Part shown: positions 1 through 12,124 of the stretch, piece after piece
How the letters are laid out: the number at the start of each line of letters is the position of its first letter
Numbering within the stretch: the stretch's first letter is position 1
From: Pratylenchus scribneri
Lineage: Eukaryota; Nematoda; Chromadorea; Rhabditida; Pratylenchidae
Direction: 5' to 3'
DNA length: 64,000 nt
Assembly: GCA_030063045.1 (NCBI GenBank)
Contig: JAQSEB010000130.1
Span: 186,001-250,000, forward strand
Program-made: the position numbers and the translations under genes
The notes under the pieces: model-generated
Seen by the model: only the letters and a program-made list of their open reading frames with translations
Told to the model about the DNA's origin: nothing
Database searches by the model: none

Positions 1-841
1 AATAGATAATTTTAACATGAATTTTAGCCTTAATTTTGTCCAATTTATATGCCAATTTTGGTAAGCCCAATGCCAATATTTACCATCTAGGTCTAAATTT
101 GTAAATATAGGCAATGACTTATCAAAATGGCCAACAATACATAGAAAGGCCAAATTCATGCATAACATTCAAAATTATCAAAGAATTTAAATTGAAATTC
201 AAAATGGTAGACAAGTTCCATTTTTCTTTTTTCATATCGGAGGAATTAATATTGAAGAAAACGATGGTTGGAATTGGAAAAATAAATTATCAAACAAAAT
301 TTCCAAATATTCAAGAATCTCAGGCACAGTCTTTTTAATTAATTTGGATGGAAATGGAAAGGAGGAGGAATAGGATAAAGGGTCAATTGGAAAATTTTTG
401 GTGGAAAAACTGAGTGGCAATTTAATTCGAAACATTTTTGAATGTTTTAAAATTGAAAAAATTCAGCATAATTTTAATTTTAAAGAATCCCAAAAAATTA
501 GAAGTTAAATTTTAGCGGTAAAAATTGCTGAAATAATTGCAAAAAGTGAACATATAAAATGGTGGAAATTTATAGAAACATTTTAAAGAGAATTGTTGGA
601 ATTGGATAAATTAATTAAATATGAAATAAAATACACACAAACAAATGAATTTGGAAAGGAATAAATTTATGTTTTTTGTTTATGTGGTGTGGGTCAACAT
701 CCATAATAATAATTGGTCAAATGTGAAGTAAATATATTATATTCCCGGGGGCGCTTCCTTTTTTCACAACAAATCATTTTGAAGCGCATTCATCCATCCA
801 CTCCTTCTCCCACTCATTGCATTCTCAACATTTTCCCCTCA
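1..841. other. Downstream flank of rab-11, no gene seen
   Basis: AT-rich DNA downstream of the rab-11 stop codon. It holds one palindromic MITE copy near the left edge (listed separately). Short open frames at 114-338 and 232-435 have no recognisable domain and lie in AT-rich sequence, so I do not call them genes. The 3' untranslated region of rab-11 must lie in the right part of this stretch. I see no convincing minus-strand AATAAA close to the stop. Confidence 0.6.
10..135. repeat. Palindromic MITE family, copy 1
   Basis: Two inverted arms at about 52-84 and 98-130. The left arm reads CCAATTTTGGTAAG and continues through a CCAATATTTACCA motif; the right arm carries TTGTAAATATAGGCAATG and ends near TTATCAAAATGG, so the whole can fold back on itself. 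The same arrangement, with the same flanks, recurs near 6315-6465, 10515-10665, 21490-21605 and 28400-28520. It carries no coding capacity. Ends and target duplication are not resolved. Confidence 0.6.
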
Positions 842-4052
<3,211 letters not shown>

Positions 4053-6053
4053 TTGGATTTGGAGTACACACAATTATCAATTGAAGTTTGGTGCAAGAAT
4101 GGGGAAATAATCAAATTTTATGGATAATTGTTTGCTAAAAATTGATTGATGATTTTGAATAAAAATGAAAAGCTTTAAAATGTTATCGCGAATAAAGAAG
4201 GCTTTCTCTAAACCTTTACAATCTTAAGGTTTTATTTTTTAACCTTAAAAATCTTAAGGTTTAGCATTTTTCCAAACAGCTATATATGATCTTAAATTAT
4301 TGGCTGCGTTGTGCTTTGCTATTCTGCTGATGCAAAGCATGATATTTTCTGATGGTGATGATGATGATTATTGATATGATTATAATGGTAAAGTGTGAGG
4401 AAGCGATTACGTGGGTGGCTGGTTAGGAACCAATAAGAGAAAACACAGGAATGAAACAGATTAATGACTGCAAATATTCAAGGAATTTTTTCCACTAGAA
4501 TCATTTTCATTTGAGGAGGAAGGTGGTGGGTGGACCAAAATAATGGTATCTCGGAAAAAGGAACGAAAACAACTAGGAGCTAGGTAGGACACATTTAATT
4601 TATGACGTTCAAAAAGCGGTTTATTTTGTGATGATTGATGAATCATTTATACATTAGCTTCCTTGCTGTTTTTTTAAATCAATATTTAACACTTTTGTCT
4701 CGATTTTAGTGTAATTTATGATTTATGATGTGTTGGAGTTCATCTAAATTTAGATGATAGTAAAATTTTATTATTTCGACGCCACGGGGATTGTGACCCC
4801 CCATCTTTCCAATTTCCATCCTAACCTAAACAAGAGAGCGGGGAACCGCCCAAAATCAAACAAAAGCGCACAGCAGCAGACGTAGTATTGGGGTGAATGG
4901 TAGAGAATGGGTGGCGGCTGGCGGATTGAACTGCTGCCCCCCCCCACCAACATCGCGAATGAATCGAATTGAATCGGTTTGTTGAATTGAGAAGAGGAAT
5001 GAGGGGGATGAATGGAAATAGGATAGGAGAAACATGCATAATAGAGCTTTTATAATATTGCTCACTGCCGAATTGCAAGACTGAGAGATCGACATATCGC
5101 GTCAGCCGACCTCAAAAATAGGGTGGGGGAAATCGATCCACGAGTGCATGGACTCGGAAAGAATTGTGAAGAAGAATGGATAAAAGAGAAGAATGGGATG
5201 ACAAAATTCATGAAGGATAAATCTATCCTTGCACAAATCCAATCCAATTTATTAAAAATGCGAGAATAGGGTGGAAGATTGGTGGGCGGATGCGGAAAGG
5301 ATAGACAGCGGTTTTAATTCGCTCTCATCGCAGTAAATTATGGATGGTTTGGAGAAAAAATGTTTGGCGGATCGAACCGCATTCATATCCCACTCTTCAC
5401 ATCCCATTCCTGCTGGATTTAGAAAATCAAATTTACATCCATGAAATTTTTTTGGGGTTGGTTTTTTAATCTGCGGTGACTTTAATTTTTTCTATCTCTA
5501 TTCTCCTCTACAATTTTTACACTATCTTTCCAACATTTTTCTTGTCATGAATTAAAATAAAAAAAAATGTTCGTGGAAATGAAAACTGCAAAAAAACCTT
5601 TGGGTTTCGGGACTTTGGTTCGATTACTGCTGATTGCTTAATTTTGTTTTTTATTGGAGATTTTATTTGAAAAATTTGAAACATAAACCTCCATTTAGCA
5701 TTGATTCTTCTGGCGAATTTTTATTGCTGTTGAAAATTGATATCCAATAGAGGAGGAGAAATAAACAAAAATCCCCTTCACAATCATTCATTGATCCAAA
5801 AAAGCAAAAAATAATCTCCAACTTTATTTATACCAACCAAATATTATCTACTCCTCAAATAGAAATATCAACAATATTATAGTCAAATTATCAAAATGAA
5901 TAAAATAAAAGAAAGAATATTTAGTGGAGTATGCGTTAAAATTGGAAACAAAAAATGTAAATGAAATGTTTTGGGGTCTACTCTAACAATTAAGATGGGG
6001 GAAATATATCGAAAAGCCGGGATACATTAATGTCTTGTTTCTTGATGCCCTCC
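4053..6053. other. Intergenic region upstream of rab-11
   Basis: Gap between the rab-11 start codon (4052, minus strand) and the ssu72 stop (6054, minus strand). It should contain the rab-11 promoter and the 3' UTR of ssu72. A stretch at about 4750-5400 is clearly less AT-rich than its surroundings and contains several minus-strand open frames of 60-85 codons. None matches a family I know and none shows a convincing spliced continuation. A perfect 16-bp palindrome (CATCTAAATTTAGATG) lies at 4741-4756. I found no other structured element. Confidence 0.5.
4741..4756. promoter_or_regulatory. Perfect 16-bp palindrome upstream of rab-11
   Basis: CATCTAAATTTAGATG equals its own reverse complement. 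It lies about 690 bp upstream of the rab-11 start codon. It could be a dimeric protein-binding site, but a chance palindrome in AT-rich DNA is quite possible. Confidence 0.2.
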
Positions 6054-8092
6054 TCAATAGAAGCAAATTGTGTGAAGTGTATTCCGTTGTGGGTTTTCCA
6101 ACTCAAAATCGCTGAGCACTTCATCAATCTCGTTGTCCAGATCCTCGCAATCTTCGAGCTGAAAATATGGAATATGAGCATAAAAACGAAGAATAAAGGA
6201 TGGATAGTGGTTTAATCTAATATAAATTGTAATAAAATTCGATTTAGAAATATTTTGTTTTGATTACTTCATTTCAATAATAGTATTTTCAAATGGGTTT
6301 AGAGTACGCTAAATATGAATTTGGCCTCAATTTTTTCCAACATTTAATTTATGTCAATTTTAGTAAGCTCAATGCCAATATTTACCATTAGAATAAGTCC
6401 AAAAATTTGTAAATTTTTTCATTATTCTTAACAAAAATGGACAAATATTCAATGAAATAAAGTCATCTTCAATTTTAGCTTTCAATAGAAGCTTATTTTA
6501 AAAGATTAATTTGTGCAAACCGCATACCAATTTGCACAATTTGACCACCACCAATGCGCCAATGGTCGCCTCCTCATGATTGTCTTTTGGGGTCGGTTTA
6601 GTATGTGGTCCCAGGCTTTGGAACATGTATGATATACCATTCGACTCCTCTCATCATGGGGAGTACGGATTTGAAAAAATTTCTTGCCGGAGCCTTCTAG
6701 AAAAAAAGTTACATCGTGCTAAAGAAGCAAACAATGTGAAAGTGAAGGGTCCCCCCTATAGGTCGAAAATTTTTGAAAATTTTTTTTGGCAAAATTACAC
6801 CCAGGCGATATGTTAGACTTCTTTAAGACTCCTATGCTCCGAGCCCCTAAGCCCTAACCCTAGCCCCAACCCTAATCCTAACCCCTAAACTTAGCCCCTA
6901 CTCTGTAAGAAAAATGGCCATAACTTTTTTATTTTTCGGTTTTATGCAAAACCAATGGCAGATTCGGACTCCTCTCATCGAGACGCGTCGATCGAGCTAT
7001 AATTTGACTGAAAAAAAATTTCAAAAATTTTTTGAGTTTTGACCCATAGGGGGGACCCTTCACTTTTTCGATTTTCAGCATGCCATAACTTTTTTCCTAG
7101 ACGCCTCCGGCAAGAAATTTTTTCAGATTCGTACTCCCCATGGTGAGAGGAGTCGAATGGTATATCATACATGCTCCAAAGCCTGGGGCCACATACTAAA
7201 CTACAACCTTGAATATCAAAATTGATGACATGAACGCATTCGCCGGTGCTGTTCGCCTCATCCCGGGTCTGCAAAAATTCCACAATTTGGTCGTAGACGC
7301 GCTCCTCCAAGCAAATAATGACCGCGAATTTCTCGTCAGTGTTTTGGAATTTTTGTGGACATTTCCTGAATTAATTTGGAATGAATTTGAAAAAATATGT
7401 AAGATAAGAAACTTGATCCTCCTGTTTCTGTCCAACATGTTCAATAGGCCATTTTGGGTATATCTGAAAATGGAAATTGTAAATATTTTTTAATGTTTCA
7501 AAGTTCAAAATTGTTTTTATTTTGATTTTGGATTAAATATGAATTTGACTTTATTTCTGAGGATAGTTGGCCATTTTGATTAAGAAGGCACCAACATATA
7601 CAAATTTGCACATATCCAAGGTAATTTTTTGCACTTAGTTAACAAAAATTGGCATGAATTATATAAAATTCAAGTAACATTATGCCTGACATTTCTAATT
7701 AGCTATTGAATTTAAAGTAAAATTCTCCGAAATTAATCGATTTATAATTTAACTGTTCAGTTTATTAATCCCTAAAATTTTAATAAAACCTCACAATTTT
7801 GCATCTTTCTTCCTCAAATCCTGGTAAATTTCCTCGTAAGTGGTCGAATCGAATTCATAAATATTTGGCCGATCAATGCTGGGACCTGGCAATTTCACAC
7901 AAGTTCCCGAGCCAAAACTTTGTACATTGAAACCCCGTTGCCTGGATAAATAATTCGAGAGATTGGTTGGGTAATTTTTGAGAAATACTTGAGAAAGAAA
8001 TGGGCCTCCATACTGCGATTCATGTTTGATGAACAACTGACGGCAAATTTCAATTTTCCAGTTGATTTTGCATCCAAATAGGTTTCATGCAT
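6054..8092 (-). CDS. ssu72: SSU72 RNA polymerase II CTD phosphatase (six exons, 206 aa)
   Basis: Nuclear phosphatase that removes phosphate from serine 5 of the RNA polymerase II C-terminal repeats and works in 3'-end processing. Exons on the minus strand: 8092-7989, 7941-7795, 7463-7413, 7365-7208, 6583-6528, 6158-6054. They total 621 nt, 206 aa, against about 194 in human, with a slightly longer N-terminus. The catalytic CX5R loop is CSSNMNRS. Other hallmark segments are RGFNVQSFGSGTCVKLPGP, YTQNGLLNMLDRN, EERVYDQIVEFL, FDIQDNHEEAT, and the final HTICFY that ends most SSU72 proteins. Introns 1 and 3 are 47 nt. Introns 2, 4 and 5 are 331, 624 and 369 nt; 4 and 5 carry repeats, and intron 4 is almost entirely a foldback element. 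The family call is firm. The first in-frame ATG at 8092 is the only start candidate I see. Confidence 0.95.
6315..6465. repeat. Palindromic MITE family, copy 2 (ssu72 intron 5)
   Basis: Arms at about 6350-6389 and 6407-6445. They carry ATGCCAATATTTACCATT and, after a short centre, AATTTGTAAA and ACAAAAATGGACA. The flanks, GAATTTGGCCTCAATTTT on the left and CAATGAAATAAAG on the right, match the copies at 21490 and 10515. The element accounts for much of the 369-nt intron. Confidence 0.55.
6596..7201. mobile_element. Foldback element filling ssu72 intron 4
   Basis: The two ends are inverted repeats starting GTTTAGTATGTGG, and similarity continues for well over 100 bp on each side (about 6596-6760 and 7045-7201). 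The inner arms contain AAGTGAAGGGTCCCCC at 6740-6755 and its complement at 7049-7065. The core at about 6839-6898 is rich in degenerate CCCTAA-like units. Part of the right side (about 6910-7005, including TCATCGAGACGCGTCGAT) is shared with the element near 28640-28840. I see no transposase and no clear target-site duplication. It covers 606 of the 624 intron bases. Confidence 0.8.
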
Positions 8093-8190
8093 TGTAATTT
8101 ATTCAATAAACTAATTTCTAATAAAGATTTTGAAGATTTTAAAATTTTTGGAATTATTGAAAAAAAAAGAAAAATATTACAACATGTCAT

Positions 8191-9250
8191 CAGTGTTGTC
8201 CCGGTTCCAAAATTTGGACCGGTTCCGCGGTTCCGGTTCCAGAGCGGTTCCAATTTTTCACGGTTCCGCGGTTCCGGTTCCAAAGCGGTTCCGCATTTTG
8301 ACGGTTCCGAGGTTCCGGTTCCAACAAGACTTTTTCGGTTCCGGAACCGGTTCCAGTAAAAAATTTTCTTTAGCGTTAAAAGTGCGTAAAATTTAATATT
8401 TTTTTAGTTCATGAAATATATAGAGTAAAAATGCTTACTTTTTCGAATAAAATTAAGCTAATTCTAAAATTTTATACCTTAAAGACTATATTAGGACGAT
8501 TCTGCTGGCCCTATCGAATACTAAATCTAATAGAAGACATATCCTAAAAATCATTGCAAAAATTTAGTCATCATTCGATTTTGGGAATGAATAGTTAATT
8601 AGTACCAATTAGGTACTTGTCGGCTTTGTATCCTCTTTTTTGGAAAGTGAAGGGTCCCCCCTTTGGTATTAGGGTTTCGGTTAGGATTTGGGTTTAGGAT
8701 ACACGTAAGATGATTCTTACCCCACCCAATCCCTAACCCAACCCTGACTGACCCTAACCCGAAATTTGACAAACCAAAGGGGGGACCCTTCACTTTCCAA
8801 AAAAGAGGATACAAAGCCGACAAGTACCGTTAATTAAAAAATAAAGTAAAATTTATGACCAATATATCAAATTAACTCAGCAGCATGTAACTATAATTTT
8901 TATTAAATAATAATGCATTAATAATTTTTGTACATTTTTATTTTTATGGAGATCTAATAATTTCTCTTTTCTCAGAAAAATTTGACCATGTTTTGTTTTG
9001 AGTTTTGGACTTAAAAATACTTGGCAGATTCAATTATTCATTGAAATTGATCAATTTTTTTAAAATATTTTCATGAAAATCCATTATTTTGATATCAAAA
9101 TGAACGGTTCCAGAACCGGTTCCGAACCGATTCCAGGATTTAAACGGTTCCGCGGTTCCGGTTCCGAAGCGGTTCCGTTTTTTGACGGTTCCGGTTCCAG
9201 AACCGGAACCGCCGGAACCGGTGCCAGGAACCGGAACCGGGACATCACTG
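8191..9250. mobile_element. Non-autonomous hAT-like element with GGTTCC repeats
   Basis: The element starts CAGTGTTGTCCCGG and ends with the complement CCGGGACATCACTG. It is flanked on both sides by the perfect 8-bp duplication CATGTCAT (8183-8190 and 9251-9258). An 8-bp target duplication and CAGTG-type ends fit the hAT superfamily. Inside each end (about 8200-8360 and 9105-9245) lie dense GGTTCC/GGTTCCG repeats in inverted orientation. There is no transposase frame; the open frames seen here are translated repeats. A second foldback element (8612-8828) is nested inside. It sits between ssu72 and the reductase gene, so it does not break a coding exon. Confidence 0.85.
8612..8828. mobile_element. 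Foldback element nested in the hAT-like element
   Basis: Arms of about 55 bp start GGTACTTGTCGGCTTTGTAT and are nearly perfect complements. They include AAGTGAAGGGTCCCCCC at 8645-8661 and its complement at 8779-8795. The core contains TTAGGG-like and CCCTAA-like degenerate units. GTTAATTA occurs just outside the right arm and about 20 bp left of the left arm, so the exact boundary and target duplication are not settled. Confidence 0.75.
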
Positions 9251-9756
9251 CATGTCATGTTCAAAAATCAAAACTTTAGACTTTTATTTATTAGAATGGC
9301 TTTTAATTATGATTTTACTATAATTTCTCAAAAATGGAAGCTTTTGTAAATATACAAACAAAGTATGGCTGATTGAAATTTAAGAATGCACTTGCTGCTT
9401 GCTGTTGGAGAATTCCCTCATAGAAAAATGGATAATTTTTTGCTTTTCTAGTATTTTCTCGTTTAGTAGTTATAGTTAGTTCCCAGTTCCCATCTTTTCT
9501 CTAACTCAAGTCATTGAATATGATAGACAAAAAAAAGCTCAGCAGATTCGTATTTTATGCCCAAAATTACTGCAAAGATGTGTTTTTCATCATTTTTGGT
9601 AGGGATGTAACATAACGGAAAAGTACCATTGCTTTATTAATAATTCATTGTTTGAATAAATTTGTTGAAATTTAATTTATTTTAAATTTGAAATTAAAAA
9701 AAAATAATTTAAATATATTTAACGAAATCGTATTAAAATATCAAAAATCATTTTCT

Positions 9757-11846
9757 TCATCTCAACCCATCCGGATCCCAACAATATTTTATCATCTTTG
9801 ATTTTGTCGCTTTGACCGCTTCCACATCTTCGGCACTCACATGAATTTGATTTGGTCCAGTAAAATTTTGTCGAACATGTTCTGGGTTTTTGCTTCTCGG
9901 CAAAACACTGAAACAAATTTAAAAATTAAATTAATGGCATTTTTGTGGCATGACCTCATTCCTTGGGCAAGTGCCCAGGCAAGAAGGAAAGTTGGCACGG
10001 AACATTCATATTTGACCGCCATTGCGCGAACATTTTGATCGGCGAACAAGTCATCCCGATTCGACTCACTGCCAAAACTGCTGTATGCCTAAATATATTT
10101 TGATACTTGTATGTTATCCTTGTCCAGATTTTTTAGGGGATTAGGGATATTTGAGATGATAATCAATCCCTCCTAAAGACCCTAACCCTATACCGGATGA
10201 CCTATGGTGGTCACCGTAATCTCTCATGGCGACCTAAAAATCTGGACACAGATAAGATAAAAGATAACATACAAGTATCTATAATTTTATGAGATATTTG
10301 GGAATTTTTATGTTTGGTTTTGTCTTAAAAATTATGAATCAGAAATTGCTCTCTAGAAATATTAAAAATTCAATTTTACCTGGAAATGGATGCCATTCTC
10401 GCGACAATATTGAATCAAATCGGATTGGATCCAATGAGGATGGCATTCACATTGATTTACCTGAAAATTTTTAATTTATTTTTATAATTTTTTTCTGAGG
10501 CTAATTCATTTAGAGCCAAGAATCTGGCCACAATTTTGTCACACATTTTATATGCCAATTTTGGTAATCTCAATGCCAACATTTACCATTTGGATGGGTC
10601 CAAATTTGTAAATATTGGCATTTTCCTTACCAAAATGGATAAATATACAGTGAAATAAGGTAAGAAAAGAATCCTGTTTAAGCCTTTAGCATACAAATAG
10701 CTTAGAAAAATTCGTTTTTTAACTTAAAAATATTTTAAATTAATCATAAAAATTTCACCGCTGGAAGAATTTCAGCCGTTTCAAGCAATTCCTCCAAATG
10801 AACAATATTATAATTGGATACGCCAATTGCACGGAGTTTTCCTTCTTCTTTAATTATAAATTCGAATTAATTAATAAAATGAGTATATTTGCCAACTTTG
10901 TAAAATTTCCAATTCTTTCCAACTTTCGGCTCTCATTTGTGCATTTTTAGGGTCATTTCTCTTCAATTTGGTTACACCTGGCCAATGGATGAGTAAAAGG
11001 TCGAGATATTCAGTTTGGAGTTTGTTGAGTGATTCCAACACGGATTTACGGCAATTTGTTGAGCCTTGATTTGCGGGTGCCAATTTGCTTGTAATGAATA
11101 TGTCCTCTCTATTTTAGGATTTATTTTAATTACTATAATATTATGAAAAGATTTATTTATTTTATTAACTGCCTAACCTTTGATATTTTCGATTTTTTAC
11201 CATCAATGATGTAAAATCATAAAAATACTTTAGAATAATTTCAGATTTTTTTAAAAACATTTTAGCCTCTTATAAATTGTTTTAATTTTTCATTTTTTTC
11301 CTTTTTCGCTTTTATTAAAGCTTTCGAACTTTCGATCCATATAAAGCCATTTTTGCTGATTAAATAAAGTAAAAGTCGAATAATTTATAAAATATGTTCT
11401 ATGGCTTATATTAGACTTGAATTTAAGGTTATATAAAGAGGAGAATCAAAAAAGGTGACTTTCTTTTTTTGTAAAATAATTAAAAAAATTAGGGATAACC
11501 CGATTTAGAATTTTGAGCATAAACATGTAATATAATAAAGGTTTATTTAAGTTCATTGCCAACCTTTTGAGTCCATATTTGGGCAACAATTCTGCCAATG
11601 CTTTGCCAATATGTTGTTCATTTCGATAAACTTGTGCAGTGTCGATGAATCGATAGCCAACGTCCAAAGCGGCATCCAAAATATCGAAAATGGTTTTGGC
11701 AGATTGAATTTGATAGGTCCCTTTTATGGAAAAAATAATTTTGATGCAAGAAATGAGAAAAACTAACCAAGTCCTATTTTCGGCATTTTATTTCGCACAT
11801 ATTCTGCTCCTTCTTTATTCAAATTTTCATGCATTTTATGCTTCAT
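9757..11846 (-). CDS. Aldo-keto reductase (seven exons, 300 aa)
   Basis: NADPH-dependent carbonyl reductase of the aldo-keto reductase superfamily, a cytosolic TIM-barrel enzyme. Exons on the minus strand: 11846-11768, 11720-11564, 11108-10897, 10847-10759, 10460-10380, 10088-9955, 9907-9757. They sum to 903 nt, 300 aa, a normal family length. The catalytic tetrad is visible: Asp and Tyr in GYRFIDTAQVYRNE, Lys in DIFITSKLAPAN, and His in LDLLLIHWPG. Other signatures are LRAIGVSNYN, VNQCECHPHW and VLPRSKNPEHV (cofactor-phosphate region). The protein ends KYCWDPDGLR. Three introns are 47-49 nt; introns 4 and 5 are enlarged by small repeats, and the 455-nt intron 2 holds nothing I recognise. An alternative start lies four codons downstream. 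The substrate cannot be told from sequence. It is divergent from the TPR-GoLoco gene, with only 278 bp between the start codons. Confidence 0.93.
10102..10279. mobile_element. Foldback element in reductase intron 5
   Basis: The ends GATACTTGTATGTTATC and its complement are perfect over 17 bp. Inner segments TGTCCAGATTTTT and AAAAATCTGGACA also pair. The core contains CCCTAACCCTATA and TTAGGG-like units. The element makes up most of the 291-nt intron. There is no coding capacity and no clear target duplication. Confidence 0.75.
10515..10665. repeat. Palindromic MITE family, copy 3 (reductase intron 4)
   Basis: Arms at about 10551-10590 and 10604-10640 read GCCAATTTTGGTAATCTC and TATTGGCATTTTCCTTACC, able to pair. 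The right flank AGTGAAATAAGG matches the other copies. It accounts for about half of the 298-nt intron. Confidence 0.6.
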
Positions 11847-12124
11847 TAGTTAAAATTCTGGAAAATTGGAAATAAGAATAAGCTCAAAATGGTTAAATTT
11901 TTTATAATCTCTTAAAATATTTATTTGATAAAATTCTATAAATATTTTTTCCTTTATAGGCCAAACAGAGTGGAATATAACTTTAGGGCAAAAAGATTAG
12001 CTGTAAATTATTTTGGCATTGCTCATTTGGTTATATTGTCATATATCACATGTTAATAAAATCTAAATTTTTGGCCAAAAATGGAATGCACTTTGATCAA
12101 CAAATTTTAGATTGAAATATCAAA
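11847..12124. promoter_or_regulatory. Divergent promoter region
   Basis: A 278-bp gap separates the start codon of the aldo-keto reductase (minus strand) from that of the TPR-GoLoco gene (plus strand). Both promoters, or trans-splice acceptor sites, must fit here. The sequence is AT-rich; I recognise no specific factor site. Co-regulation is possible but not shown. Confidence 0.4.

Noticed and set aside
4461..5247. Several minus-strand open frames of 60-85 codons in the less AT-rich stretch upstream of rab-11
   Set aside because: They overlap one another, lack recognisable domains and show no convincing spliced continuation; probably promoter-region sequence.
6839..6898. Interstitial telomere
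   Set aside because: CCCTAA-like units are degenerate, short, and confined between inverted arms of a foldback element; nematode telomeres are usually TTAGGC.
7196..7493. Plus-strand and alternative minus-strand frames over ssu72 exons 3-4
   Set aside because: Antisense or wrong-frame shadows of the ssu72 exons, whose protein is unambiguous in the other frame.
8050..9279. Open frames on both strands with many Gly-Thr, Phe-Arg and Pro-Val pairs
   Set aside because: They are translations of the GGTTCC repeats in the hAT-like element.
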